This document shows, piece by piece, positions 42,056-49,162 of a stretch of DNA of 64,000 bases (the first letter of the stretch is position 1; each line of letters starts with the position of its first letter). Both the position numbers and the translations under genes were made by a program. The stretch lies in NCBI RefSeq assembly GCF_002269255.1, contig NZ_CP022823.1, forward strand, positions 372,001 through 436,000, given 5' to 3'. The notes below the pieces were generated by a model. That model ran no database searches and was not told the DNA's origin. It saw only the letters and a program-made list of their open reading frames with translations. The stretch comes from Klebsiella quasivariicola. GTDB taxonomy: Bacteria > Pseudomonadota > Gammaproteobacteria > Enterobacterales > Enterobacteriaceae.

Positions 42056-43847
42056 TTTGCTGCTGGCTGGGGTGCTGTTTTTGTTCGCGGCTGTCATCGC
42101 CGTTCCTCTGGCGTCAAGACTGGGGATTGGCGCAGTGCTGGGCTATCTGTTGGCCGGGATTGCCATTGGCCCATGGGGGCTCGGGTTTATCAGCGATGTG
42201 GATGAAATTCTCCATTTCTCTGAGCTTGGCGTGGTGTTTCTGATGTTTATCATCGGCCTCGAGCTGAATCCGGCCAAGCTATGGCGACTGCGAAGCTCTA
42301 TCTTCGGCGTTGGTGCGGCACAGGTGATGCTCAGCGCCGCGATCCTCGGTGGCCTGCTGATGACGACCGGGTTTTCATGGCAGGCGGCCGTGGTTGGCGG
42401 GATCGGCCTGGCGATGTCTTCCACCGCGATGGCGCTGCAGCTGATGCGCGAGAAGGGAATGAGCCGCAGCGAATCGGGGCAGTTAGGCTTTTCGGTGCTG
42501 CTGTTTCAGGATCTGGCGGTGATCCCGGCGCTGGCGCTGGTGCCCCTGCTGGCCGGTTCAGCGGACGAGCATGTGAACTGGCTGACGGTCGGCATGAAGG
42601 TTCTGGCGTTTGCCGGGATGCTGATTGGCGGACGCTATCTGCTACGGCCGGTGTTCCGCTTTATCGCCAGCTCGGGGGTCAGGGAAGTATTCACTGCCGC
42701 CACGCTGCTGTTAGTCCTCGGCTCTGCTCTGTTTATGGAGGCGCTGGGGCTGTCGATGGCGCTGGGCACCTTTATCGCCGGCGTACTGCTGGCGGAAAGT
42801 GAATATCGCCACGAACTGGAAATCGCTATCGATCCGTTCAAGGGGCTGCTGCTCGGGTTGTTCTTTATCTCCGTCGGCATGGCGCTGAACCTTGGCGTGC
42901 TTTACACCCATCTGCTGTGGGTGGCAGTTAGCGTGGCGGTGCTGGTGGCGGTAAAAATGCTGGTGCTCTATCTGCTGGTTCGTCTCTATGGCCTGCGAAG
43001 TTCAGAACGGATGCAGTTTGCGGGCGTATTAAGCCAGGGCGGCGAGTTCGCATTTGTTCTCTTTTCGCTACCCGCGTCTCAACGGTTGTTCCAGCACGAT
43101 CAGATGGCGCTGCTGCTGGTGTCGGTGACGTTGTCGATGATGACCACGCCGCTGCTGATGAAGGGGATAGATAAGCTATTGTCTCGACGGCTGAATCCAG
43201 CGGACGATACGGATGAGGCGCCGTGGGTCGAGGATGACAAGCCGCAGGTGATCATTGTCGGGTTTGGTCGCTTTGGCCAGGTTATTGGTCGTCTGTTGAT
43301 GGCTAACAAGATGCGAATTACGGTGCTGGAGCGGGACATCAGCGCGGTGAACCTCATGCGTAACTATGGCTATAAAGTCTATTTTGGCGATGCTACCCAA
43401 CTGGAGCTGCTGCGCTCGGCGGGAGCGGAAGAGGCGCAGTCGATCGTCATCACCTGCAATGAGCCGGAAGACACCATGCGGCTGGTGGAAATGTGTCAAC
43501 AACACTTTCCACATCTGCATATTCTCGCCCGCGCCCGTGGACGCGTCGAGGCGCATGAGCTGCTGCAGGCCGGTGTGACGCAGTTCTCTCGTGAAACCTT
43601 CTCCAGTGCGCTGGAGCTGGGACGGAAAGCGCTTATCACCCTGGGGATGCATCCTCACCAGGCGCAGCGCGCGCAATTGCACTTCCGACGACTCGATATG
43701 CGAATGCTGCGTGAGTTAATGCCGGTGCATACTGATACGGTACAGATATCACGCGTGCGGGAGGCCCGACGCGAACTGGAAGAGATTTTTCAGCGTGAAA
43801 TGCAGAAAGAGAGCCGGCAGCTGGACGGCTGGGACGAGTTTGAATAA
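42042..43847 (+). CDS. kefB: Glutathione-regulated K+ efflux antiporter KefB
   Basis: KefB exports K+ in exchange for H+ when electrophiles form glutathione adducts, acidifying the cytoplasm for protection. The 601-residue protein has an N-terminal cation/proton antiporter domain (about 1-385, around twelve hydrophobic segments) and a C-terminal KTN/RCK domain from about 400 with the Rossmann motif IIVGFGRFGQVIGR. I start at MAGSDLLLAGV after GGAGGT. It is coupled with kefG and followed by yheV after 11 bases. Confidence 0.97.
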   Translation: MAGSDLLLAGVLFLFAAVIAVPLASRLGIGAVLGYLLAGIAIGPWGLGFISDVDEILHFSELGVVFLMFIIGLELNPAKLWRLRSSIFGVGAAQVMLSAAILGGLLMTTGFSWQAAVVGGIGLAMSSTAMALQLMREKGMSRSESGQLGFSVLLFQDLAVIPALALVPLLAGSADEHVNWLTVGMKVLAFAGMLIGGRYLLRPVFRFIASSGVREVFTAATLLLVLGSALFMEALGLSMALGTFIAGVLLAESEYRHELEIAIDPFKGLLLGLFFISVGMALNLGVLYTHLLWVAVSVAVLVAVKMLVLYLLVRLYGLRSSERMQFAGVLSQGGEFAFVLFSLPASQRLFQHDQMALLLVSVTLSMMTTPLLMKGIDKLLSRRLNPADDTDEAPWVEDDKPQVIIVGFGRFGQVIGRLLMANKMRITVLERDISAVNLMRNYGYKVYFGDATQLELLRSAGAEEAQSIVITCNEPEDTMRLVEMCQQHFPHLHILARARGRVEAHELLQAGVTQFSRETFSSALELGRKALITLGMHPHQAQRAQLHFRRLDMRMLRELMPVHTDTVQISRVREARRELEEIFQREMQKESRQLDGWDEFE

Positions 43848-43858
43848 AGGTAAATCAT

Positions 43859-44059
43859 ATGGCAGTGCGTAAACGTTTTATTGCCGGGGCGAAATGTCCG
43901 GCGTGCCAGGCGCAGGATTCGCTGGCGATGTGGCGTGAGAATAATGTCGATGTTGTTGAATGCGTTAAGTGCGGCCATCAGATGCGTGAGGCGGATAAAG
44001 AGGCCCGTGAGCATGTACGCAAAGAGGAGCAAGTGATTGGCATTTTTCATCCCGACTAG
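43859..44059 (+). CDS. yheV: Zinc-ribbon protein YheV
   Basis: This 66-residue protein is almost identical to E. coli YheV. It has two CxxC pairs (AKCPACQ and VECVKCGH) spaced like a zinc ribbon, and a charged C-terminal half. Function is unknown. Position after kefB suggests co-transcription with kefGB. Confidence 0.93.
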   Translation: MAVRKRFIAGAKCPACQAQDSLAMWRENNVDVVECVKCGHQMREADKEAREHVRKEEQVIGIFHPD

Positions 44060-44080
44060 CGTTATCCGTCGGCTTTTTTT
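44052..44080 (+). terminator. Candidate terminator at the yheV 3' end
   Basis: CCGAC (44052-44056) and GTCGG (44068-44072) can pair around an 11-base loop that includes the yheV stop, and a run of seven T follows at 44074-44080. The stem is short, so efficiency is uncertain. Confidence 0.55.
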
Positions 44081-44152
44081 AAGCTAAAGGGTACACGGCT
44101 GCAGAATTCCGCTACAATCTGCGCCACTATTCTTCCCATCTCAGGAGATATC

Positions 44153-44740
44153 ATGAAAGTAGCAAAAGACCTGGTGGTCAGCCTGGCCTATCAGGTACGT
44201 ACAGAAGACGGTGTGTTGGTTGATGAGTCTCCGGTAAGCGCGCCGCTGGATTACCTGCACGGTCACGGCTCCCTGATTTCCGGTCTGGAAAACGCGCTGG
44301 ATGGCCACGAAGTGGGCGACAAATTTGACGTAGCCGTCGGCGCTAACGACGCTTACGGTCAGTATGACGAAAACCTGGTGCAGCGTGTTCCTAAAGACGT
44401 CTTTATGGGCGTTGATGAACTGCAGGTTGGTATGCGCTTCCTGGCGGAAACCGATCAGGGTCCAGTACCAGTAGAAATCACTGAAGTTGAAGACGACCAT
44501 GTGGTGGTTGATGGCAACCACATGCTGGCAGGCCAGAACCTGAAGTTCAATGTGGAAGTCGTCGCCATTCGCGAAGCAACCGCTGAAGAACTGGAGCACG
44601 GTCACGTGCACGGCGCGCATGGCCACGACCACGACCACGATCATGGTCACGATGGTTGCTGCGGTGGTCACGGTCACGACCATGGCCACGAGCACGGTAA
44701 AGGCGGCTGCGGCGGCCACGGTGGCTGCGGCTGCCACTAA
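44153..44740 (+). CDS. slyD: FKBP-type prolyl isomerase and metallochaperone SlyD
   Basis: SlyD is a cytoplasmic prolyl isomerase and nickel chaperone that helps hydrogenase maturation. The 195-residue protein has a split FKBP domain (about 1-65 and 130-145) around an insert-in-flap chaperone domain, and a C-terminal tail from about 150 extremely rich in His, Cys, Asp and Gly (HGHDHDHDHGHDGCC and later repeats). Convergent with slyX; terminator between them. Confidence 0.97.
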   Translation: MKVAKDLVVSLAYQVRTEDGVLVDESPVSAPLDYLHGHGSLISGLENALDGHEVGDKFDVAVGANDAYGQYDENLVQRVPKDVFMGVDELQVGMRFLAETDQGPVPVEITEVEDDHVVVDGNHMLAGQNLKFNVEVVAIREATAEELEHGHVHGAHGHDHDHDHGHDGCCGGHGHDHGHEHGKGGCGGHGGCGCH

Positions 44741-44765
44741 TCTTCGCGCTTTGCACGGAGACGAC

Positions 44766-44792
44766 AAAAAAGCGGGGAAACCCGCTTTTTTT
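44766..44792. terminator. Bidirectional intrinsic terminator between slyD and slyX
   Basis: AAAAAAGCGGG-GAAA-CCCGCTTTTTTT has a GAAA tetraloop, a GC stem and A/T tracts on both sides. Confidence 0.93.
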
Positions 44793-44797
44793 ACGCC

Positions 44798-45016
44798 TTA
44801 ATAGTGTGGCGGTGGCGTCTCTTCCGCCTGGGAGGCGATATGGGAAGGTTGAGTTGCTTTCAGCTTTTCGATCATCAGACGCATATGTTCGCGCATCTTC
44901 GCCATCTCTATCTCGTGGGCGGTCACGGTTTTATTGAGGTCTTCGATGGTGATTTCCTGAAACGCCAGCCGGCTTTCCAGCTCCGCAAGGCGCGTTTCTA
45001 ATGTGCTATCGTGCAT
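44798..45016 (-). CDS. slyX: SlyX family protein
   Basis: SlyX is a small protein of unknown function found beside slyD. The 72-residue protein is predicted to be one long coiled coil (heptad-like LETRLAELESRLAFQEITIE and following) with a short proline-rich end PPPHY. It reads toward slyD and shares its terminator. Confidence 0.94.
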   Translation of the reverse strand: MHDSTLETRLAELESRLAFQEITIEDLNKTVTAHEIEMAKMREHMRLMIEKLKATQPSHIASQAEETPPPHY

Positions 45017-45094
45017 GGGTAACCTCTTTAGTCTGATCCTGCGGGCGGATTCTACTTAAGTTTCTCTTTTCGCGCAGCATCGCTGCGTTGGACA

Positions 45095-45124
45095 GGAAAC
45101 TTATTCATACAAAAATAGTCCTAA
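45095..45124 (+). promoter_or_regulatory. Candidate sigma-E promoter of fkpA
   Basis: GGAAACTT (45095-45102) followed after 16 bases by TCCTAA (45119-45124) resembles the sigma-E pattern GGAACTT-N16-TCAAA. fkpA is a known sigma-E target in E. coli. The start would leave a leader of about 105 bases. Confidence 0.6.
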
Positions 45125-45238
45125 AAGAGGCGATATTCAGGAACGTCCGTATGTAGATTTTTACGGCAACGTTCTATAGTACTTTTTTTGCTTTTTACGC
45201 TAACCCTGGGGTGAGAGGCCCCGGCCCTGGAGAAATGG

Positions 45239-46069
45239 ATGAAATCACTGTTTAAAGTAACGCTGCTGGCGACCACAATGGCCGTCGCCCTGAATGCACC
45301 GCTGACCTTTGCTGCAGATACGGCGGCGAAGGCAGCCCCGGCGGCTGAGAGTAAATCGGCATTTAAAAATGACGATCAGAAATCTGCCTATGCGCTGGGC
45401 GCGTCCCTGGGGCGTTACATGGAAAACTCTCTGAAAGAACAAGAAAAGCTGGGTATTAAGCTGGATAAAGCTCAGCTTATCGCCGGCGTACAGGACGCGT
45501 TTGCCGATAAGAGCAAGCTGTCCGACCAGGAGATCGAACAGACTCTGCAGGCCTTTGAGACCCGCGTGAAGACCGCCGCTCAGCAGAAAATGGAAAAAGA
45601 CGCGACTGAGAACGAAACCAAAGGTAAAGCGTTCCGTGACAGCTTTGCCAAAGAGAAGGGCGTGAAAACCTCGAAAACTGGCCTGCTGTATAAGGTCGAG
45701 AAAGAAGGCACTGGTGATGCGCCGAAAGACAGCGACACCGTCGTGGTTAACTACAAAGGTACTCTGATCGACGGTAAAGAGTTTGATAACTCTTATACCC
45801 GCGGCGAACCGCTCTCTTTCCGTCTCGACGGTGTGATCCCGGGCTGGACTGAAGGCCTGAAGAACATCAAGAAAGGCGGCAAAATCAAGCTGGTCATTCC
45901 GCCAGATCTGGCGTACGGCAAAACCGGCGTTCCGGGGATCCCGGCCAACTCTACGCTGGTCTTTGACGTAGAGCTGCTGGATATCAAACCGGCGCCGAAG
46001 GCAGACGCTCAGCCGGAAGCCGCTGGCGAAGCGAAAGCCGCAGATGCGAAAGCTGACGCTAAGAAGTAA
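45239..46069 (+). CDS. fkpA: Periplasmic FKBP-type chaperone/prolyl isomerase FkpA
   Basis: FkpA is a periplasmic chaperone and prolyl isomerase induced by envelope stress. The 276-residue precursor has a signal peptide (about 1-25, ending LTFAA), a helical dimerisation domain (about 40-145) and a FKBP domain (about 150-250) with VVNYKGTLIDGKEFDNSY and LVIPPDLAYG. The tail is Ala/Lys/Asp rich and slightly longer than in E. coli (270). Confidence 0.97.
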   Translation: MKSLFKVTLLATTMAVALNAPLTFAADTAAKAAPAAESKSAFKNDDQKSAYALGASLGRYMENSLKEQEKLGIKLDKAQLIAGVQDAFADKSKLSDQEIEQTLQAFETRVKTAAQQKMEKDATENETKGKAFRDSFAKEKGVKTSKTGLLYKVEKEGTGDAPKDSDTVVVNYKGTLIDGKEFDNSYTRGEPLSFRLDGVIPGWTEGLKNIKKGGKIKLVIPPDLAYGKTGVPGIPANSTLVFDVELLDIKPAPKADAQPEAAGEAKAADAKADAKK

Positions 46070-46079
46070 TCGGGTTCAG

Positions 46080-46111
46080 GCCGCCGTCTCGTCAGAGGCG
46101 GCGGCTTTTTT
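46080..46111 (+). terminator. Intrinsic terminator of fkpA
   Basis: A ten-pair stem, GCCGCC and flanking bases with the complementary GGCGGC arm (46080-46105), is followed by TTTTTT. Confidence 0.92.
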
Positions 46112-46186
46112 ATTGAGCGCAGATATAATTAAAACTGGAAAGATCCTCAGGCGCTGTATTACTTTAGATAGCTTAATAATGATGAT

Positions 46187-46236
46187 GAGCCTGCCCTGAC
46201 AATAACGACAGGCTCCTGAAAAGGAGTGCTTTTTTT
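46187..46236 (+). promoter_or_regulatory. Candidate two-state leader of yheO (SD-sequestering hairpin)
   Basis: Arms GAGCCTG (46187-46193) and CAGGCTC (46209-46215) can form one helix. CTCCT (46213-46217) and AGGAG (46222-46226), around a GAAA loop, can form another that uses the same CTC bases, hides the yheO Shine-Dalgarno AGGAG, and is followed by seven T. The two are mutually exclusive. Function is inference. Confidence 0.5.
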
Positions 46237-46237
46237 C

Positions 46238-46960
46238 ATGTCCAGGTCGCTTTTAACCAATGAAACCAGCGAGCTTGACCTGCTGGATCAACGTCCCTTT
46301 GACCAGACCGATTTCGATATTCTCAAATCTTATGAAGCGGTGGTGGACGGGTTGGCGATGCTCATCGGTTCGCACTGTGAAATCGTGCTGCATTCTTTGC
46401 AGGATCTGAAATGCTCTGCCATCCGTATCGCCAATGGTGAACATACCGGCCGCCAAATCGGTTCACCGATTACCGATCTTGCGCTGCGCATGCTGCACGA
46501 TATGACGGGCGCCGATAGCAGCGTTTCCAAATGCTATTTTACCCGCGCCAAAAGCGGTGTACTGATGAAATCGGTGACGATTGCCATCCGCAACCGCGAT
46601 CACCGGGTGATTGGTCTGCTGTGCATCAACATGAATCTGGATGTCCCGTTTTCCCAGATTATGAGCACCTTTATTCCGCCAGAAACGCCTGAAGTTAACT
46701 CGCCGGTGAACTTTGCTTCCTCGGTTGATGATTTGGTCGCCCAGACGCTTGAATTTACCATTGAAGAGGTGAATGCCGATCGTAGCGTGTCTAACAATGC
46801 GAAAAACCGCCAAATCGTGCTGAATCTCTACGAGAAAGGGATCTTCGATATTAAAGACGCTATTAACCAGGTAGCCGATCGTCTGAACATCTCCAAGCAC
46901 ACCGTCTACCTCTATATTCGTCAGTTCAAGAGCGGCGATTTCCAGGGGCTGGATAAGTAA
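46238..46960 (+). CDS. yheO: YheO (TusX), YheO/DauR-type DNA-binding protein
   Basis: YheO is a predicted transcription regulator with a PAS-like YheO domain (about 20-130) and a C-terminal helix-turn-helix (ADRLNISKHTVYLYIRQF). Its regulon is not established. The 240-residue protein is nearly identical to E. coli YheO. I start at MSRSLLTNETSELD; a GTG four codons earlier is in frame but would overlap the AGGAG. The stop touches the tusD ATG (TAATG), so it leads the tus operon. Confidence 0.95.
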   Translation: MSRSLLTNETSELDLLDQRPFDQTDFDILKSYEAVVDGLAMLIGSHCEIVLHSLQDLKCSAIRIANGEHTGRQIGSPITDLALRMLHDMTGADSSVSKCYFTRAKSGVLMKSVTIAIRNRDHRVIGLLCINMNLDVPFSQIMSTFIPPETPEVNSPVNFASSVDDLVAQTLEFTIEEVNADRSVSNNAKNRQIVLNLYEKGIFDIKDAINQVADRLNISKHTVYLYIRQFKSGDFQGLDK

Positions 46961-47346
46961 TGCGTTTTGCCCTCACGGTGACCGGTCCTGCCTATGGGAC
47001 GCAGCAGGCAAGCAGCGCCTGGCAGTTTGCCCAGGCCGTGCTGCAGGAAGGTCATGAACTGGCGTGCGTTTTTTTCTATCGCGAAGGCGTGCTTAACGCT
47101 AACCAGCTGACGGCGCCTGCCAGCGATGAGTTCGATCTGGTGCGTGGGTGGCAATCCCTCCACAATGAGCACGGCGTCGCGCTGCATATTTGCGTGGCGG
47201 CGGCTCTGCGCCGTGGCGTAACCGACGAACGTGAAGCGCAACAGCTCGCGTTGCCTGGCCACAACCTACAGCCGGGTTTTATGCTTAGCGGACTCGGTGC
47301 GCTGGCAGAGGCGGCGCTAACTTGCGATCGGATGGTACAGTTCTGA
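46960..47346 (+). CDS. tusD: tRNA 2-thiolation sulfur carrier TusD
   Basis: TusD receives sulfur from TusA and passes it, within TusBCD, to TusE and then MnmA for 2-thiouridine in tRNA anticodons. The 128-residue DsrE-family protein starts MRFALTVTGPAYGTQQASS and has the conserved cysteine in LHICVAAALRRG. It follows yheO with TAATG and overlaps tusC by one base. Confidence 0.96.
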   Translation: MRFALTVTGPAYGTQQASSAWQFAQAVLQEGHELACVFFYREGVLNANQLTAPASDEFDLVRGWQSLHNEHGVALHICVAAALRRGVTDEREAQQLALPGHNLQPGFMLSGLGALAEAALTCDRMVQF

Positions 47347-47705
47347 TGAAACGTGTGGCTTTTGTTTTTTCCTCCGCGCCGCACGGCAGTGCCGCCGGCA
47401 GAGAAGGCCTGGATGCCTTATTAGCCACCTCCGCCCTTACTGACGAGATTGGCGTTTTTTTCGTGGGTGACGGCGTGTTTCAGCTATTGCCCGAACAGCA
47501 GCCTGGCGTGGTACTGGCCCGCGACTACATCGCCACCTTTAAATTGCTGTCGCTATACGATATCGATCAGTGTTGGCTGTGCGTCGACTCCGCGCGAGAG
47601 CGCGGTCTGGACCCCGCGACCCCGTGGGTGGTGGATGTCGAATGCCTGGCATCGGATGCCCTGCGCGCCCGTCTGCATGAATTTGATGTGATTTTGCGTT
47701 TCTGA
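47346..47705 (+). CDS. tusC: tRNA 2-thiolation protein TusC
   Basis: TusC is the second DsrE/F-like subunit of the TusBCD hexamer. The 119-residue protein begins MKRVAFVFSSAPHGSAAGREG and matches E. coli TusC. The start is the ATG of TGATGA, which overlaps the tusD stop. tusB follows seven bases later. Confidence 0.95.
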   Translation: MKRVAFVFSSAPHGSAAGREGLDALLATSALTDEIGVFFVGDGVFQLLPEQQPGVVLARDYIATFKLLSLYDIDQCWLCVDSARERGLDPATPWVVDVECLASDALRARLHEFDVILRF

Positions 47706-47712
47706 GGCCCCC

Positions 47713-48000
47713 ATGCTCCATACGCTCAGTATTTCTCCCTGGCATGCCGACATCGCAGCAATGCTTCGTTTGATGGAGCACGGTGACGATCTGTTACTGC
47801 TGTCTGATGGCGTCACGGCGGCCATCGCCGGTGGCCGCTTCCTTGAGATCCTGCAATCCGCCCCCATAACCCTTTACGTGCTGCAAGACGACGTTGACGC
47901 CCGCGGGCTCGCTGGTCAAATTGCGGACAGTGTCGGCAGGGTTAGCTATACTGATTTCGTCAGACTCACGGTCAAACATGCCGGTCAGTTGGCCTGGTGA
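47713..48000 (+). CDS. tusB: tRNA 2-thiolation protein TusB
   Basis: TusB is the small DsrH-type subunit that completes TusBCD. The 95-residue protein begins MLHTLSISPWHADIAAML and matches E. coli TusB in length and order of segments. The str promoter begins just after its stop. Confidence 0.94.
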   Translation: MLHTLSISPWHADIAAMLRLMEHGDDLLLLSDGVTAAIAGGRFLEILQSAPITLYVLQDDVDARGLAGQIADSVGRVSYTDFVRLTVKHAGQLAW

Positions 48001-48022
48001 TGGCGGGATCGTTGTATATTTC

Positions 48023-48051
48023 TTGACACCTTTTCGGCACCGCCCTAAAAT
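48023..48051 (+). promoter_or_regulatory. str operon promoter
   Basis: TTGACA (48023-48028) and TAAAAT (48046-48051) are separated by 17 bases and match the E. coli Pstr sequence. A short hairpin TCATAATATATGA follows in the leader before rpsL. Confidence 0.92.
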
Positions 48052-48124
48052 TCTGCGTCCTCATAATATATGAGGCGATTTATTACGTGTTTACGAAGCA
48101 AAAGCTAAAACCAGGAGCTATTTA

Positions 48125-48499
48125 ATGGCAACAATTAACCAGCTGGTACGCAAACCACGCGCGCGCAAAGTTGCAAAGAGCAACGTGCCAGCGCTGGAAG
48201 CCTGCCCGCAGAAACGTGGCGTATGTACTCGCGTATATACCACCACTCCTAAGAAACCGAACTCCGCACTGCGTAAAGTTTGCCGTGTGCGTCTGACTAA
48301 CGGTTTCGAAGTCACCTCCTACATCGGTGGTGAAGGTCACAACCTGCAGGAGCACTCCGTGATCCTGATCCGTGGCGGTCGTGTTAAAGACCTTCCGGGT
48401 GTTCGTTACCACACCGTTCGTGGTGCGCTTGACTGCTCCGGCGTTAAAGACCGTAAGCAGGCTCGCTCCAAGTATGGCGTGAAGCGTCCTAAGGCTTAA
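48125..48499 (+). CDS. rpsL: 30S ribosomal protein S12
   Basis: S12 sits at the decoding site of the 30S subunit and affects accuracy; its changes give streptomycin resistance. The 124-residue protein has the KPNSALRKVCRVRL loop and the GGRVKDLPGVRYHTVRGALD segment; Lys43 and Lys88 are the wild-type sensitive residues. First gene of the str operon. Confidence 0.99.
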   Translation: MATINQLVRKPRARKVAKSNVPALEACPQKRGVCTRVYTTTPKKPNSALRKVCRVRLTNGFEVTSYIGGEGHNLQEHSVILIRGGRVKDLPGVRYHTVRGALDCSGVKDRKQARSKYGVKRPKA

Positions 48500-48595
48500 T
48501 GGTTCTCCGTTAAGTAAGGCCAAACTGATTTATCTTAATGTCATACTAAACTCTTAGAGTTTTGGACAATCCTGAATTAACAACGGAGTATTTCC
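48500..48595 (+). promoter_or_regulatory. rpsL-rpsG intercistronic region (S7 autoregulatory site)
   Basis: The 96-base gap matches the position of the E. coli structure bound by S7 to repress its own and linked translation. I infer the role from position and conservation; I did not fold it in detail. Confidence 0.65.
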
Positions 48596-49066
48596 ATGCC
48601 ACGTCGTCGCGTCATTGGTCAGCGTAAAATTCTGCCGGATCCGAAGTTCGGATCAGAACTGCTGGCTAAATTTGTCAACATCCTGATGGTAGATGGTAAA
48701 AAATCTACTGCAGAAACTATCGTATACAGCGCGCTGGAGACCCTGGCTCAGCGCTCTGGTAAATCTGAACTGGAAGCCTTCGAAGTTGCGCTCGAAAACG
48801 TGCGCCCGACTGTCGAAGTTAAGTCCCGCCGCGTAGGTGGTTCTACTTATCAGGTTCCAGTTGAAGTCCGTCCGGTTCGTCGTAATGCCCTGGCAATGCG
48901 TTGGATCGTTGAAGCTGCTCGTAAACGCGGTGATAAATCCATGGCTCTGCGCCTGGCGAACGAACTCACTGATGCTGCAGACAACAAAGGTACTGCAGTT
49001 AAGAAACGTGAAGACGTTCACCGTATGGCCGAAGCCAACAAGGCGTTCGCACACTACCGTTGGTAA
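48596..49066 (+). CDS. rpsG: 30S ribosomal protein S7
   Basis: S7 starts assembly of the 30S head and contacts the E site. The 156-residue protein begins MPRRRVIGQRKILPDPKFGS and ends FAHYRW, the short form; E. coli K-12 has a longer 3' extension. It follows S12 in the str operon and is the operon's translational repressor. Confidence 0.99.
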   Translation: MPRRRVIGQRKILPDPKFGSELLAKFVNILMVDGKKSTAETIVYSALETLAQRSGKSELEAFEVALENVRPTVEVKSRRVGGSTYQVPVEVRPVRRNALAMRWIVEAARKRGDKSMALRLANELTDAADNKGTAVKKREDVHRMAEANKAFAHYRW

Positions 49067-49162
49067 TCCCTTCGGAGTCATAGTCACCAGGCGGGCGCTT
49101 CAGATGAGTCGCCCGCTCTGGATAACTTAACTGAACGCCTAAAGAAATAAACGAGGAATCAA

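Noticed and set aside
44590..44740. CAC/GGT-rich repetitive DNA that could be taken for a tandem repeat locus.
   Set aside because: It encodes the normal His/Cys-rich metal-binding tail of SlyD; repetition is explained by amino-acid composition.
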